Origin: an uncultured Bartonella sp.
Lineage (GTDB): Bacteria > Pseudomonadota > Alphaproteobacteria > Rhizobiales > Rhizobiaceae
DNA: 64,000 bases
Direction of reading: 5' to 3'
Assembly: GCF_946479275.1 (NCBI RefSeq)
Contig: NZ_CAMLFE010000006.1
Location: 112,699-176,698, forward strand
A program made the position numbers and the translations under genes. Numbering within the stretch: the stretch's first letter is position 1; every line of letters starts with the position of its first letter. This document shows positions 8,156-18,273 of the stretch, piece by piece. The notes below the pieces were generated by a model, which saw only the letters and a program-made list of their open reading frames with translations, made no database searches and was not told the origin of the DNA.

Positions 8156-10081
8156 ATGGCGGACCCTCAAGATATCGACCTTGCGACCGACGATTCCACG
8201 TCAGCTGATGAAAGCAATGACCATTCCAAAGAAAGCTTTTTGCTTCTGTTGATCGGCGCCATAGGTGTTGTCTATGGTGATATTGGTACAAGTCCTATTT
8301 ACGCTTTTCGTGAGGCCTTGCGCGCAGGTGCCGGCAATCATGATATTCTGAAATTCGATGTCTATGGCGTTATCTCGCTGATATTCTGGGCGTTGTTACT
8401 CATTGTTACAATCAAATATGTTGTTTTCGTTTTGCGTGCCGACAATAACGGCGAAGGCGGGATTTTATCATTGATGGCGCTTGCACGCTCGACTTTCCGA
8501 AAGAGAGGTGGCTGGGCTCTGGGGATAGGTATATTAGGCGCATCGCTGTTTTTTGGCGATGCCGTTATTACACCGGCTGTCTCCGTGCTTTCAGCTGTTG
8601 AAGGTATGGAAGTTGTGGCTCCCGACCTTGAGCCCTTTGTTGTGCCGCTGACGCTCATCATTCTGGTGGCACTTTTTGCTGTACAAAGATTTGGCACCGG
8701 CAAAGTTGCAATTGTTTTTGGTCCGATAACATTGGTCTGGTTTCTGGCACTCGGCGGGTTTGGCCTATTCCACATCTTTGATGATTTGACGATCCTGAAA
8801 TCATTGTTTCCAGGATATGCTATTTCCTATATTGTCGGCAATCCGGCAACTTCCTTTGCAGCCGTCGGCGCAGTGTTTCTGGCTGTCACCGGTGCTGAAG
8901 CACTTTATGCAGACCTTGGACATTTCGGACGTCGTCCGATTGTTGCAGCATGGCTGTGGATTGTGTTCCCTTGTCTTGTGCTCAATTATCTCGGGCAGGG
9001 TGCATTTATTCTTTCCCACGGGCGCAATACGATCAATCCGTTCTATCAGATGCTGCCCGAATGGGCACTTATACCGATGATTATTCTGGCAACGATGGCG
9101 ACAGTGATCGCGGCTCAGGCGGTGATAACCGGTGCTTTTTCCATGGCCCGTCAGGCTGTGCAACTCAATATTTTGCCGCGGCTCGAGATATTGCACACGT
9201 CGGAAAAGAATCTCGGCCAAATCTATATGCCGAGGATCAATCTTATTCTTGCAATTATTGTTATTCTTCTTGTCATAGGTTTTGAAAGATCATCCAACCT
9301 CGCAGCTGCATACGGTATTTCCGTGACCGGCAATATGATCGTCACAACATCTCTGCTTTTTATCGTTATGAGACGCATCTGGAAATGGAGGCTTGCTTTA
9401 TGCCTTCTGCCGACGCTTGCGTTCCTGTGTCTTGATCTTCTTTTCTTCAGCGCCAATCTGATAAAAATCCATGATGGCGGATGGGTATCCGTGGGACTAG
9501 CCTGCAGCGTGGTGCTCATTATGTGGACCTGGGTTCGTGGCAGCCGACATTTGTTCAAAAAAACCCGCAAAGCCGAAGTGCCGCTTGATCTTATCGTTAC
9601 CAAAATGGCCGAAAAACCGCCAATCATCGTACCGGGGACGGCTGTGTTTTTAACGAGTGATCCAAAGAGCGCACCCAGTGCTTTGATGCACAGCCTTAAA
9701 CATTATAAAGTTTTGCATGAAAACAATGTTATATTAACGGTGAATACCGCCTCGACGCCACGTGTATCTTCGGTTGATCGTGCACGGGTTTCCCAGTTCA
9801 ATGAACGTTTTATGCAAGTCACTTTGACATTCGGTTATATGGAACAGCCGAACATTCCGAAAGCTTTGGCAATATGTCGTAAACTGGGGTGGAAATTCGA
9901 TATTATGACCACATCATTTTTTGTGTCCCGTCGTTCCATTAAACCGGCAGCGAAATCCGATATGCCGATGTGGCAGGATAAATTCTATATTTTTCTAGCC
10001 AGAACCGCGGCCGACGCAACCGAATATTTCCAGATTCCAACCGGACGTGTTGTAGAAATCGGCACCCAAATTACCGTTTGA
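8156..10081 (+). CDS. kup: Low-affinity potassium transporter Kup
   Basis: Kup (Trk-independent) carriers take up K+ with protons across the inner membrane. The 641-residue protein has a ~30-residue hydrophilic N-terminus, then the signature AIGVVYGDIGTSPIYAFRE, about twelve transmembrane helices including FFGDAVITPAVSVLSAVEG and VTGAEALYADLGHFGRRP, and a ~180-residue cytoplasmic C-terminus containing GTAVFLTSDP, as usual for the family. The start is supported by a GAAAGGAT Shine-Dalgarno sequence upstream. Length and order are complete. An inverted repeat, AGCAAGATT / AATCTTGCT (10081-10113), begins at the last base of the stop codon and may end or protect the transcript. Confidence 0.95.
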   Translation: MADPQDIDLATDDSTSADESNDHSKESFLLLLIGAIGVVYGDIGTSPIYAFREALRAGAGNHDILKFDVYGVISLIFWALLLIVTIKYVVFVLRADNNGEGGILSLMALARSTFRKRGGWALGIGILGASLFFGDAVITPAVSVLSAVEGMEVVAPDLEPFVVPLTLIILVALFAVQRFGTGKVAIVFGPITLVWFLALGGFGLFHIFDDLTILKSLFPGYAISYIVGNPATSFAAVGAVFLAVTGAEALYADLGHFGRRPIVAAWLWIVFPCLVLNYLGQGAFILSHGRNTINPFYQMLPEWALIPMIILATMATVIAAQAVITGAFSMARQAVQLNILPRLEILHTSEKNLGQIYMPRINLILAIIVILLVIGFERSSNLAAAYGISVTGNMIVTTSLLFIVMRRIWKWRLALCLLPTLAFLCLDLLFFSANLIKIHDGGWVSVGLACSVVLIMWTWVRGSRHLFKKTRKAEVPLDLIVTKMAEKPPIIVPGTAVFLTSDPKSAPSALMHSLKHYKVLHENNVILTVNTASTPRVSSVDRARVSQFNERFMQVTLTFGYMEQPNIPKALAICRKLGWKFDIMTTSFFVSRRSIKPAAKSDMPMWQDKFYIFLARTAADATEYFQIPTGRVVEIGTQITV

Positions 10082-10113
10082 GCAAGATTACTGTTTGAAA
10101 AAGCAATCTTGCT
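10081..10113 (+). terminator. Stem-loop after kup
   Basis: Perfect 9-bp inverted repeat AGCAAGATT ... AATCTTGCT with a 15-base loop, starting at the last base of the kup stop codon. There is no clear T run after it, so it may stabilise the 3' end of the mRNA and not act as a classical terminator. Confidence 0.5.
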
Positions 10114-10254
10114 GTCCAAACCGCCGGCTTTGTTGATGAACTAAAAAGGTGACAAAGCCTTCAAGCCGTTCCACTAATTTTGATTTCTAATAAAAAGAGA
10201 TTTTTAATGAAAATAACACTTGCTATTGCTGATTTCTCGTAGCAAGGTAACGAA

Positions 10255-10277
10255 CCGTACGGTACGGTACGGTACGG
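10255..10277 (+). repeat. GTACG pentamer array, putative operator of the TetR-ilvC operon
   Basis: Four perfect tandem copies of GTACG (10257-10276) bounded so that the block reads CCGTACGGTACGG..., which contains overlapping palindromes CCGTACGG and CGGTACCG-like centres. It ends at the Shine-Dalgarno region of the TetR gene that starts at 10284. Position and symmetry fit an operator for autorepression by the TetR protein. That role is inferred. Confidence 0.6.
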
Positions 10278-10283
10278 AAAGAG

Positions 10284-11980
<1,697 letters not shown>

Positions 11981-12010
11981 TCAAAGCGGTTTGTTGTAAA
12001 AAATCCAAAA

Positions 12011-12039
12011 AAAAGAGCCGGTTATGCCGGCTCTTTTTT
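12011..12039 (+). terminator. Rho-independent terminator of ilvC
   Basis: Stem GAGCCGG / CCGGCTC with a five-base loop, preceded by A residues and followed by six T, about 30 bp after the ilvC stop codon. Confidence 0.93.
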
Positions 12040-12089
12040 GTTACAGAATTTAAAAAATTGTGTCAGCAAGGTCGATTGTTCGCTGCATT

Positions 12090-12153
12090 GCGGCGGGTCG
12101 TTCCGACGTTATCGAAACAACTTTCACGAAAGAAATCGGAATTGATTTCTTTA
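12090..12153 (+). pseudogene. Eroded fragment of a second ilvC copy
   Basis: The reading frame gives AGRSDVIETTFTKEIGIDFF, against [20 protein letters not shown] inside the intact ilvC (11478-11540). The nucleotide match is also high, including GTTATCGAAACAAC. The frame ends in stops shortly after, and nothing flanking resembles ilvC. It is best read as the remnant of a tandem duplication of ilvC, now non-functional. It lies just past the ilvC terminator. Confidence 0.75.
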
Positions 12154-12355
12154 ATTGAGTGATTGTTTGAAATAACTCGAATAGGTGTTTGCGGTTAACG
12201 CGTGTTTTACGAAAATCAACTTTGCCGACCGCGCAGTTGGAATTCACTTAATCTCATCATTTGTTAGAAAAGATTATCAAATGTCCGGATTGAGCTTAAA
12301 CGAAAGGATCGGTATCAATAATTTTCAATATTTTGAAAATTTATAAAGCTAAAAA

Positions 12356-12363
12356 GGGGGGGG
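12356..12363. repeat. G8 homopolymer tract
   Basis: Eight G in a row in the intergenic DNA about 100 bp past the stop codon of the BA14K-like gene. It is at the 3' side of that gene, so slippage would not alter a start or reading frame. Confidence 0.6.
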
Positions 12364-12460
12364 TATTTTCTGAAATGGAAAATTTCCTTTCACGCGGGGA
12401 AACACTCCGTGAGCCGCCATGCATAGAACATTTTTCATCATAGAGTGATGGCAACAATAC

Positions 12461-12814
12461 TTATTTCGGAAATGGCGACTTACAGGTCTGACGCACGCCA
12501 CCGCGGTCGATATAAGTGTCATCCGATGAACGATAACTTCTATAACGATCGCTGCACCATTGCTGGTGGTTGATATCCGGACCGGTATCCAATTTATATG
12601 TCGGGCCACCGGGATTTGTCTGTTCCGGTTTATAATTCCGGTTCGGTTTAGGTACCCCGTAATGGGCGTGAGGAAGCGGCGCGTTTTGCGGGCGGGCTAT
12701 GGGTGCCAATGGACTGTTTAGTTCAACAGCACTGCCATTCATCGTAAAAGCCAATGACACAAAAAGTGTTGGAAGAAAAATACTTGCTAACCGGCAAAAC
12801 ATGGATTTCCTCAT
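12461..12814 (-). CDS. BA14K-like secreted protein
   Basis: A 117-residue exported protein. It opens with a basic N-terminus and a hydrophobic signal sequence (residues ~1-29, ending near NGSA). A proline-rich low-complexity middle follows, with PLAPIARPQNAPLPHAHYG. The C-terminal motif WCSDRYRSYRSSDDTYIDR followed by GGVRQTC matches the BA14K family, first described as an immunoreactive 14-kDa Brucella protein with lectin-like activity; WC, RYRSY, TY and the final Cys are the hallmarks. It is monocistronic and divergent from the DUF992 gene. The family call rests on the C-terminal motif only. Confidence 0.78.
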   Translation of the reverse strand: MRKSMFCRLASIFLPTLFVSLAFTMNGSAVELNSPLAPIARPQNAPLPHAHYGVPKPNRNYKPEQTNPGGPTYKLDTGPDINHQQWCSDRYRSYRSSDDTYIDRGGVRQTCKSPFPK

Positions 12815-12975
12815 TCAAATTCACAAAACTTCAGCCAAAGCGGATAAAGCCATCACGTTTCGTATCGACAGTAATAAGAATTCAATTCTACTTTGCAAAA
12901 CTTGTTCGAAGACGACTTGTATTTTCAATAATATACGCCAAATTGAGATGAGTTAGTAGAGAAGGAACCACAGTC

Positions 12976-13470
12976 ATGTCACATTTTTTAAGAAATTTTG
13001 TTATTGCCGGTCTTGCTGCAGGAAGCACTTTTTTGAGTGTTAATGGCGCATCAGCCGACGATAAAGTTACCATCGGTATGCTCGTTTGTACCGGACAGGG
13101 GGCAGAGGGGCACATTTTCAAAGCCACAGAAAAGCTGACCTGCGTTTTCCAGCCGAACGATAAAGGTGCACAAACCGATAAATATGTCGGCAAGATTGAA
13201 CAGCTCGGCATAGACATCGGCAAAGCCGGTGCAGGGCAAATGTCCTGGATGGTTTTGGCCGCCAGCAAAAATGCTTATAAAACCGGAATTCTCGTTGGCA
13301 AATATGAGGGGCTTGGTGTGGACGCTGCAGCCGGTGTTGGCGGTGGTGCCAATCTCCTGGTAGGCGACAATAAAGCATTCTCTCTGCAGCCCGTCAGTGT
13401 CGAGGCACATGAAGGAGCCAATATTGCCATCGGTGTTTCCAAACTGACATTGAGTGCCGATAACAAATAA
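12976..13470 (+). CDS. DUF992 family exported protein
   Basis: A 164-residue protein with a clear signal peptide (MSHFLRNFVIAGLAAGSTFL..., cleavage likely after GASA near residue 27). The mature part has the DUF992 pattern: VTIGMLVCTGQGAEGHIF early, then TCVFQPNDKG, the central MSWMVLAA, and the glycine-rich GLGVDAAAGVGGGANLLVGD, ending with SLQPVSVEAHEGANIAIGVS. Two cysteines may form a disulfide in the periplasm. The family is confined mainly to alphaproteobacteria and has no established function. A good GAAGGA Shine-Dalgarno sequence lies upstream of ATG 12976, and a terminator follows the gene. Confidence 0.85.
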   Translation: MSHFLRNFVIAGLAAGSTFLSVNGASADDKVTIGMLVCTGQGAEGHIFKATEKLTCVFQPNDKGAQTDKYVGKIEQLGIDIGKAGAGQMSWMVLAASKNAYKTGILVGKYEGLGVDAAAGVGGGANLLVGDNKAFSLQPVSVEAHEGANIAIGVSKLTLSADNK

Positions 13471-13548
13471 TCGGGTGGCAAGTTACTCGCCTTTTTATGC
13501 GGTGTAATTTTCAGCTTGTCTTTGACTTGAGATATTTTAAAACTAGTA

Positions 13549-13583
13549 AGGATGCAGTCTTCAGGTCTGCATCCTTTGTTTTT
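13549..13583 (+). terminator. Rho-independent terminator of the DUF992 gene
   Basis: Perfect 9-bp stem AGGATGCAG / CTGCATCCT with a nine-base loop, then TTGTTTTT. It lies about 80 bp after the stop codon and before the PhzF gene, so the latter needs its own promoter between here and 13659. Confidence 0.92.
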
Positions 13584-13658
13584 GGGCATATTCAAACTTT
13601 ACAGTCCTGCCTTTTTTATCATAAGCATAATGAAGCGAAGGTTCGTCTATTCGGGTCT

Positions 13659-13718
13659 CCAGTCAAAGAGGGGCCAGTCAAAGAGGGGCCAGTCAAAGAG
13701 GGGCCAGTCAAAGAGGGG
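13659..13718 (+). repeat. 15-bp tandem repeat x4 containing the phzF ribosome-binding site
   Basis: Four identical units of CCAGTCAAAGAGGGG at 13659-13673, 13674-13688, 13689-13703 and 13704-13718. Each carries AGAGGGG, a strong Shine-Dalgarno-like sequence; the last copy is nine bases from the proposed GTG start of the PhzF gene. The array is in frame with that gene (PVKEG per unit), but coding use would require a start upstream, through the previous terminator. Confidence 0.9.
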
Positions 13719-13727
13719 TTTGTCACT

Positions 13728-14633
13728 GTGGCACATAAAGGTCGTTTTTTCGAAGTGTTCGACGTATTCAGTGACACTATTCTTTCAGGAAATCCCGTGG
13801 CAATTGTGCATGATTGCAATGGCTTGACAGACCAGAAGATGCAGGCAATCGCACGCGAATTCAATTTGTCTGAAACCGTTTTTGTGAAATCTCCAAAAGA
13901 CAAAAAACATATGGCGCGGTTGCGCATTTTTAAACCGGATGGAGAAATGGCATTTGCCGGACATCCGACAATCGGCGCTGCGGTGTCTCTGGCACTCAAA
14001 AACGATTGCCGGAACGATTCGATCATTATTCTGGAAGAGGAAGTCGGTATTATTCGCGCGGTCGTAGATCAAACAGGTAAGGTGGCATTCGCCGAATTTG
14101 ATCTTCCGAAACTGCCTGAACAACTTCCGCTTGATACACCGAAAGAAATTTTTGCAGCAGCATTCGGGCTTGAAAGCAAGGATATCGGTTTTGAAAATCA
14201 TGTGCCGGCTTTATGGACCGCCGGCGTACCATTTTTCTTTGTTCCGGTTCGCGATTTGAAAACAATTGCCAGTGCTTTGCCTGATCCGGTTTATATTGCA
14301 GAAAATTTCGACAAGTTGAATGTGAAAACACCGTCATTTTACTTGTATAGTCGGGAAACACAGCTTTTCCAGAGCGCATTCCATGTGCGTATGTTCCGTC
14401 CGGACGGGTTTGAAGATGCAGCCACAGGTTCGGCTGCATCGGCATTTTGCGGTGTTGTCCAACATTTTGACCATCCACTGGACGGGAAGAAAAATATCTG
14501 GCTAGAACAGGGCATGGAAATGATGCGTCCTTCGAAACTTCGTCTCGAATGGTATGTAGAAAATGGAAAGCTGGTTTCTGCACGCATTGGCGGAACAGCT
14601 GTCAAATATTCCGAAGGACATATTTTTTGTTGA
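13728..14633 (+). CDS. PhzF-family isomerase/epimerase
   Basis: The product is a 301-residue member of the PhzF family, which has a DapF-like fold of two alpha/beta halves with an active site between them. Motifs visible are FDVFSDTILSGNPVAIVHD at the start, EFNLSETVFV with the conserved catalytic-type Glu, GEMAFAGHPTIGAAVSLAL, and MFRPDGFEDAATGSAASAF near the C-terminus. The family includes phenazine isomerases and many proteins with unknown substrates; no phenazine genes are nearby, so the substrate is open. The frame is open further upstream, but that part would run through the DUF992 terminator and the repeat array. I therefore take the GTG at 13728, nine bases from an AGAGGGG sequence. 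Confidence 0.85.
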   Translation: MAHKGRFFEVFDVFSDTILSGNPVAIVHDCNGLTDQKMQAIAREFNLSETVFVKSPKDKKHMARLRIFKPDGEMAFAGHPTIGAAVSLALKNDCRNDSIIILEEEVGIIRAVVDQTGKVAFAEFDLPKLPEQLPLDTPKEIFAAAFGLESKDIGFENHVPALWTAGVPFFFVPVRDLKTIASALPDPVYIAENFDKLNVKTPSFYLYSRETQLFQSAFHVRMFRPDGFEDAATGSAASAFCGVVQHFDHPLDGKKNIWLEQGMEMMRPSKLRLEWYVENGKLVSARIGGTAVKYSEGHIFC

Positions 14634-15454
14634 ACATTTCCGAGCTTTCCTTCCGTTATCGTGACGGTATGGAAAACTTTCTTTCACTTAAAAACGACTT
14701 TCAGCTTTTCTGATTGTCTAAAAGCTGTCTTAAAAAGCCATTATTTCTTCGTAAAAAAGAAATCCTTTGAAATGTGCATTTTTAATATTGCGTTTTAGGA
14801 AAATGAAACGGGATCGGAAATGTGGGGCCGAAAATCGCCGATTGTTTGTGCCAATGCGGATGAATGCAAAATAATGGCAAGTGTCAAATTTTCCCGGTCT
14901 ATGCTTAAAAAATAAGAAGATAACGGCTTACGGGTTTCTCAGAAGAGAGGTTGATTTGCGTATTTGGTTTTTAAAACTTACGGATGCATGCAAGGGTCAA
15001 CCATTCACAAGCTTTTAAATTGTGCCTTCAGCGGATAATTTACTTTCTTTGGCGGACGATAGAATTTTCAATGACGGTATGAACATCGAAAAGTCAGACG
15101 TTAAATTTTGCAATTTCGTCTGACAGTGATGGCTTAACGGCGCGATGTTGTAAAGACGATTCTTATATGCTCCAATCTATGGGCTGGACGTTGTTGTGAA
15201 AACATATGGAAGAGGATTTTAAGTCGAATAGCAAAAGTTGAAATGGAGGAAATATTTTTATTCGACCTCTGTTAGCAAGGTCAAAAGAGTTGATGGGAGG
15301 GGTGTCAGGCAAGCCAAAACGGCAATGAAGAGAAGAGTAAGTGAAACGATCAAAAATTTTCTAAGAAGCGTCAACTTTTCTTAAGGAAAGTGTCAAACTT
15401 TCTTATCGGTAAATTTCTTGGTCTGGAAAAACACTTATAATTCAGAGATTTAAA
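14634..15454. other. Gene-poor stretch between phzF and tRNA-Lys
   Basis: About 820 bp, AT-rich, with no recognisable coding, RNA or repeat feature. Short open frames have no family-like motifs. It looks like decayed or neutral sequence. Confidence 0.5.
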
Positions 15455-15530
<76 letters not shown>

Positions 15531-16013
15531 ATGCGGCGTTGTCAATCAACGATAGCGGTTCTATAGCGTTCCTCATGAATGATGTCCATAGAAAATTTTT
15601 ATTTTTTCTGTCTTTTCATTCTATGTTGAATGGCCCATTCCGACGATCGAGAAAACATCTTGATCTTCACCTGAAAACGTCTCATTATATAACTTTCATT
15701 CATTGCGTGTAACAAAGGTTGTTACCGGTAGAGAGAGGACGATCGAGCGTAATGCCCGACCAAAATTCAGAAGACCCTTCTTGTAGTATCGAGCGGTATA
15801 GGCCGTTCCGGGGAAAATTTCATTATTACCAATCCATCGATTTTTCTTGTGCGTTCAAGTTAACAGCCCGACGTAACAAAACGTTTTTTGCACCCTTAAA
15901 AAGGATGGATGTTCTCCGTCGTTTTTCAGGAAACGGCTTTGAGAAATAAAATGAACAATATTGTTTTTTCTCAAGCTCTGTCCTGCCTTCAGCTTTTTTC
16001 CGGGAATTGATGA
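15531..16013. other. Upstream region of the TerC-like gene
   Basis: 480 bp with no convincing gene. I looked for a yybP-ykoY-type manganese riboswitch, often linked to TerC-like genes, and did not find its conserved core. It should contain the promoter of the gene at 16014. Confidence 0.45.
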
Positions 16014-17579
16014 ATGTTTGAATGGATCGCAAATCCTCATGCGTGGATGGGCCTTGTAACGCTTATCTTTCTGGAAATCGTTCTGGGCATCGACAACCTT
16101 GTCTTTATCGCAATTCTGGCGACAAAACTTCCACCTAAAGTAAGAAACCGCGCTCGCTTGACGGGGTTGAGCTGTGCGCTGGTTATGCGGCTGATACTTT
16201 TAACCGCCATGGGGTGGGTGATGACACTTGACCAGCCTTTGTTTTCGGTTGGCGGGTTCTCGTTCAGTTGGCACAGTTTGATTCTCATTGTTGGTGGTGC
16301 ATTTCTTCTCGCCAAAGGAACTCTGGAACTTCACGAAAGACTCGAAGGTGAGGTTGAGGAAAGCGGCGCTCCTGTGGCGCACGCTGTCTTCTGGCAAGTA
16401 ATTGTGCAGATCGTTGTTCTTGATGCCGTCTTCTCTCTGGATAGCATTATCACTGCAACGGGTATGATCCCGAAAGACCAGATGATGGTGATGTATCTCG
16501 CGGTCATCATTGCTATGGGCGCCATGATGTGGGGGTCGGGGCCGTTGATGGAATTTGTCAATCGCCATCCTACAGTCGTTATCCTCTGTCTTGGCTTTTT
16601 AATGATGATTGGCTTCAGTCTGATCGTGGAAGGATTTGGTTTTCATATTCCGAAGGGCTATCTCTATGCGGCAATCGGTTTTTCCGTTCTTATCGAAGCG
16701 TTCAACCAGATTGGCCGTCACAACCGCGAAAAACTGATTTCGACAAACGATCTGCGTGAACGCACAGCAGGGGCGGTTTTGAGGCTTTTGGGTGGAGGCA
16801 AAAAAGAAGGTAATCTTGGTGAAACTGTTGATTTGATTGCCGAACAGGCAGCCTCTTCGCAAATTTTCAGGCCGGAAGAAAAACAGATGATTCGCGGAGT
16901 GCTTGACTTGGCTGACCGGCCTGTCCGTTCGATTATGTCTCCTCGCAACGAAATAGAATGGCTTGATCTTGATACCAATGAAGAGGAGATGCGTGACGAG
17001 CTTGAGCAATTCAAACACAGCCGGCTCGTTCTTGCTCGCGAAAAGGTAGATGAATTTGTCGGTGTGGCTTTGACAAAAGATTTGCTACTTGATCTTGCTG
17101 AAGGCAAAAACATTGATTGGCAAAAGGCCATGCGTCAGCCTTTGGTGGTTCACGAAAACACAAGCGTTTTGCGTCTGATGGAAAAATTACGCCGCTCGCC
17201 TATACAACTTGCCATTGTGGTCGATGAACATGGCTCATTTGAAGGTGTCGCGACGCCAACAGATATATTGGAAGCGATCGCTGGCGATTTTCCCGATGAA
17301 GATGACGAACCGGTTATAGCCGAGCAGCTTGAAAACGGAAGTTTTATGGTTGAAGGTTATGCCGATATTCGCCGGTTGAGTGGATATCTTGAGAAAGATC
17401 TGGTGGACGAGAACGATCGTTATACCACTCTAGCCGGTTTTATGTTATGGCATTTCGGACATTTGCCCACTACGGGCGAAAATTTTGACGCGGAAGGATT
17501 CAATTTCAAGGTGGTTGAAATGGATCGTCGTAATATTTCGAAAGTTCTGATATCGCCAATTAAAAAACAGGATCAGTAA
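16014..17579 (+). CDS. TerC-family membrane protein with CBS pair and CorC/HlyC domain
   Basis: The 521-residue protein combines three parts. Residues ~1-210 form a TerC-like membrane domain of about seven helices, with the acidic signatures LEIVLGIDNLVFIAILA and VVLDAVFSLDSIITATGM in helices, thought to bind metal ions. Residues ~300-425 form a CBS pair (RSIMSPRNEIEWLDL, then SPIQLAIVVDEHGSFEGV), usually an adenine-nucleotide sensor. Residues ~440-518 are a CorC_HlyC transporter-associated domain. This is the YegH/YoaE architecture. TerC relatives have been linked to manganese export and metalation of exported enzymes, but this subtype has no firm function. A TTG or ATG lies near 16014; the ATG there precedes the conserved FEWIANPHAWMGL. 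Confidence 0.9.
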   Translation: MFEWIANPHAWMGLVTLIFLEIVLGIDNLVFIAILATKLPPKVRNRARLTGLSCALVMRLILLTAMGWVMTLDQPLFSVGGFSFSWHSLILIVGGAFLLAKGTLELHERLEGEVEESGAPVAHAVFWQVIVQIVVLDAVFSLDSIITATGMIPKDQMMVMYLAVIIAMGAMMWGSGPLMEFVNRHPTVVILCLGFLMMIGFSLIVEGFGFHIPKGYLYAAIGFSVLIEAFNQIGRHNREKLISTNDLRERTAGAVLRLLGGGKKEGNLGETVDLIAEQAASSQIFRPEEKQMIRGVLDLADRPVRSIMSPRNEIEWLDLDTNEEEMRDELEQFKHSRLVLAREKVDEFVGVALTKDLLLDLAEGKNIDWQKAMRQPLVVHENTSVLRLMEKLRRSPIQLAIVVDEHGSFEGVATPTDILEAIAGDFPDEDDEPVIAEQLENGSFMVEGYADIRRLSGYLEKDLVDENDRYTTLAGFMLWHFGHLPTTGENFDAEGFNFKVVEMDRRNISKVLISPIKKQDQ

Positions 17580-17675
17580 TTTAATTTGAACTACATCAGC
17601 GTTTGATAGAAAAGTGGCATTGAACAAAAACAATTTTAAAGTATAAAATAGTTTCTCAATCGAAGGGAATGAAAA

Positions 17676-18248
17676 ATGAAACCACGTTTGCAGATCATCG
17701 TCACACCGACGCGTGCGGGTCGCGTAGGCAAGAAGTTAGGAGACTGGCTCTGTTCATACGCTGATAGTCATTCAAATTTTGATGTCGAATTGATTGATCT
17801 GGCAACAATCAACCTGCCATTATTCGATGAGCCGAAACATCCTCGCCTTCATCAATACGAACATGCCCATACAAAAGAATGGAGCAAATTGATTGCCAAG
17901 GGTGATTGCTACATTTTTGTTATCCCTGAATATGATCATTTGCCGCCTTCAGCCTTTGTCAATGCGGTTACCTATCTTGCTAATGAATGGAGCTATAAAG
18001 CGGTTTCATTTTTAAGCTATGGTGGCATTTCGGGTGGCCTAAGAGCAGTGGAAACCGCTCGTTTGATGGTCAATGCCGTGAGAATGGTTCCAATTCTCGA
18101 AACATTACCAATTCCGCAATATACCCAATATATTGATGAAAATGGTAATTTCTTGCCAAATGCAGCAATTGAAGGCGGCGCACAAGCAGTATTCGACGAG
18201 CTGTTCAAAATGAACAATGCTTTGAAAAACATCCGCCCCAAATTCTAA
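17676..18248 (+). CDS. NAD(P)H-dependent FMN reductase-like flavodoxin-fold protein
   Basis: A 190-residue flavodoxin-fold oxidoreductase. It shows the N-terminal phosphate-binding strand-loop IIVTPTRAGRVGKKLGDW in place of the usual GSxRxxS, then VIPEYDHLPPSAFVNAVTYL, which corresponds to PEYNxSxPxxLKNAiD of the NADPH-dependent FMN reductase family, and SYGGISGGLRAVETARLM around the second flavin loop. Members reduce FMN or quinones using NAD(P)H in the cytosol. A GAAGGGAA Shine-Dalgarno sequence lies in front of the ATG at 17676. It is followed 25 bp later by the FolB fusion gene, so they may share a transcript. Confidence 0.88.
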   Translation: MKPRLQIIVTPTRAGRVGKKLGDWLCSYADSHSNFDVELIDLATINLPLFDEPKHPRLHQYEHAHTKEWSKLIAKGDCYIFVIPEYDHLPPSAFVNAVTYLANEWSYKAVSFLSYGGISGGLRAVETARLMVNAVRMVPILETLPIPQYTQYIDENGNFLPNAAIEGGAQAVFDELFKMNNALKNIRPKF

Positions 18249-18273
18249 TCGGGCATAAATATCGGAAAATGTG

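Noticed and set aside
12356..12363. G8 tract as a phase-variation switch
   Set aside because: It is on the 3' side of the nearest gene and outside any coding frame or promoter that I can identify.
13497..13727. Extending the PhzF protein upstream through the repeats
   Set aside because: The extension would run through the DUF992 terminator hairpin and has no PhzF-like sequence. The GTG at 13728 has a well-placed Shine-Dalgarno sequence.
15531..16013. Manganese (yybP-ykoY) riboswitch before the TerC-like gene
   Set aside because: The conserved core of that riboswitch was not found in the leader.
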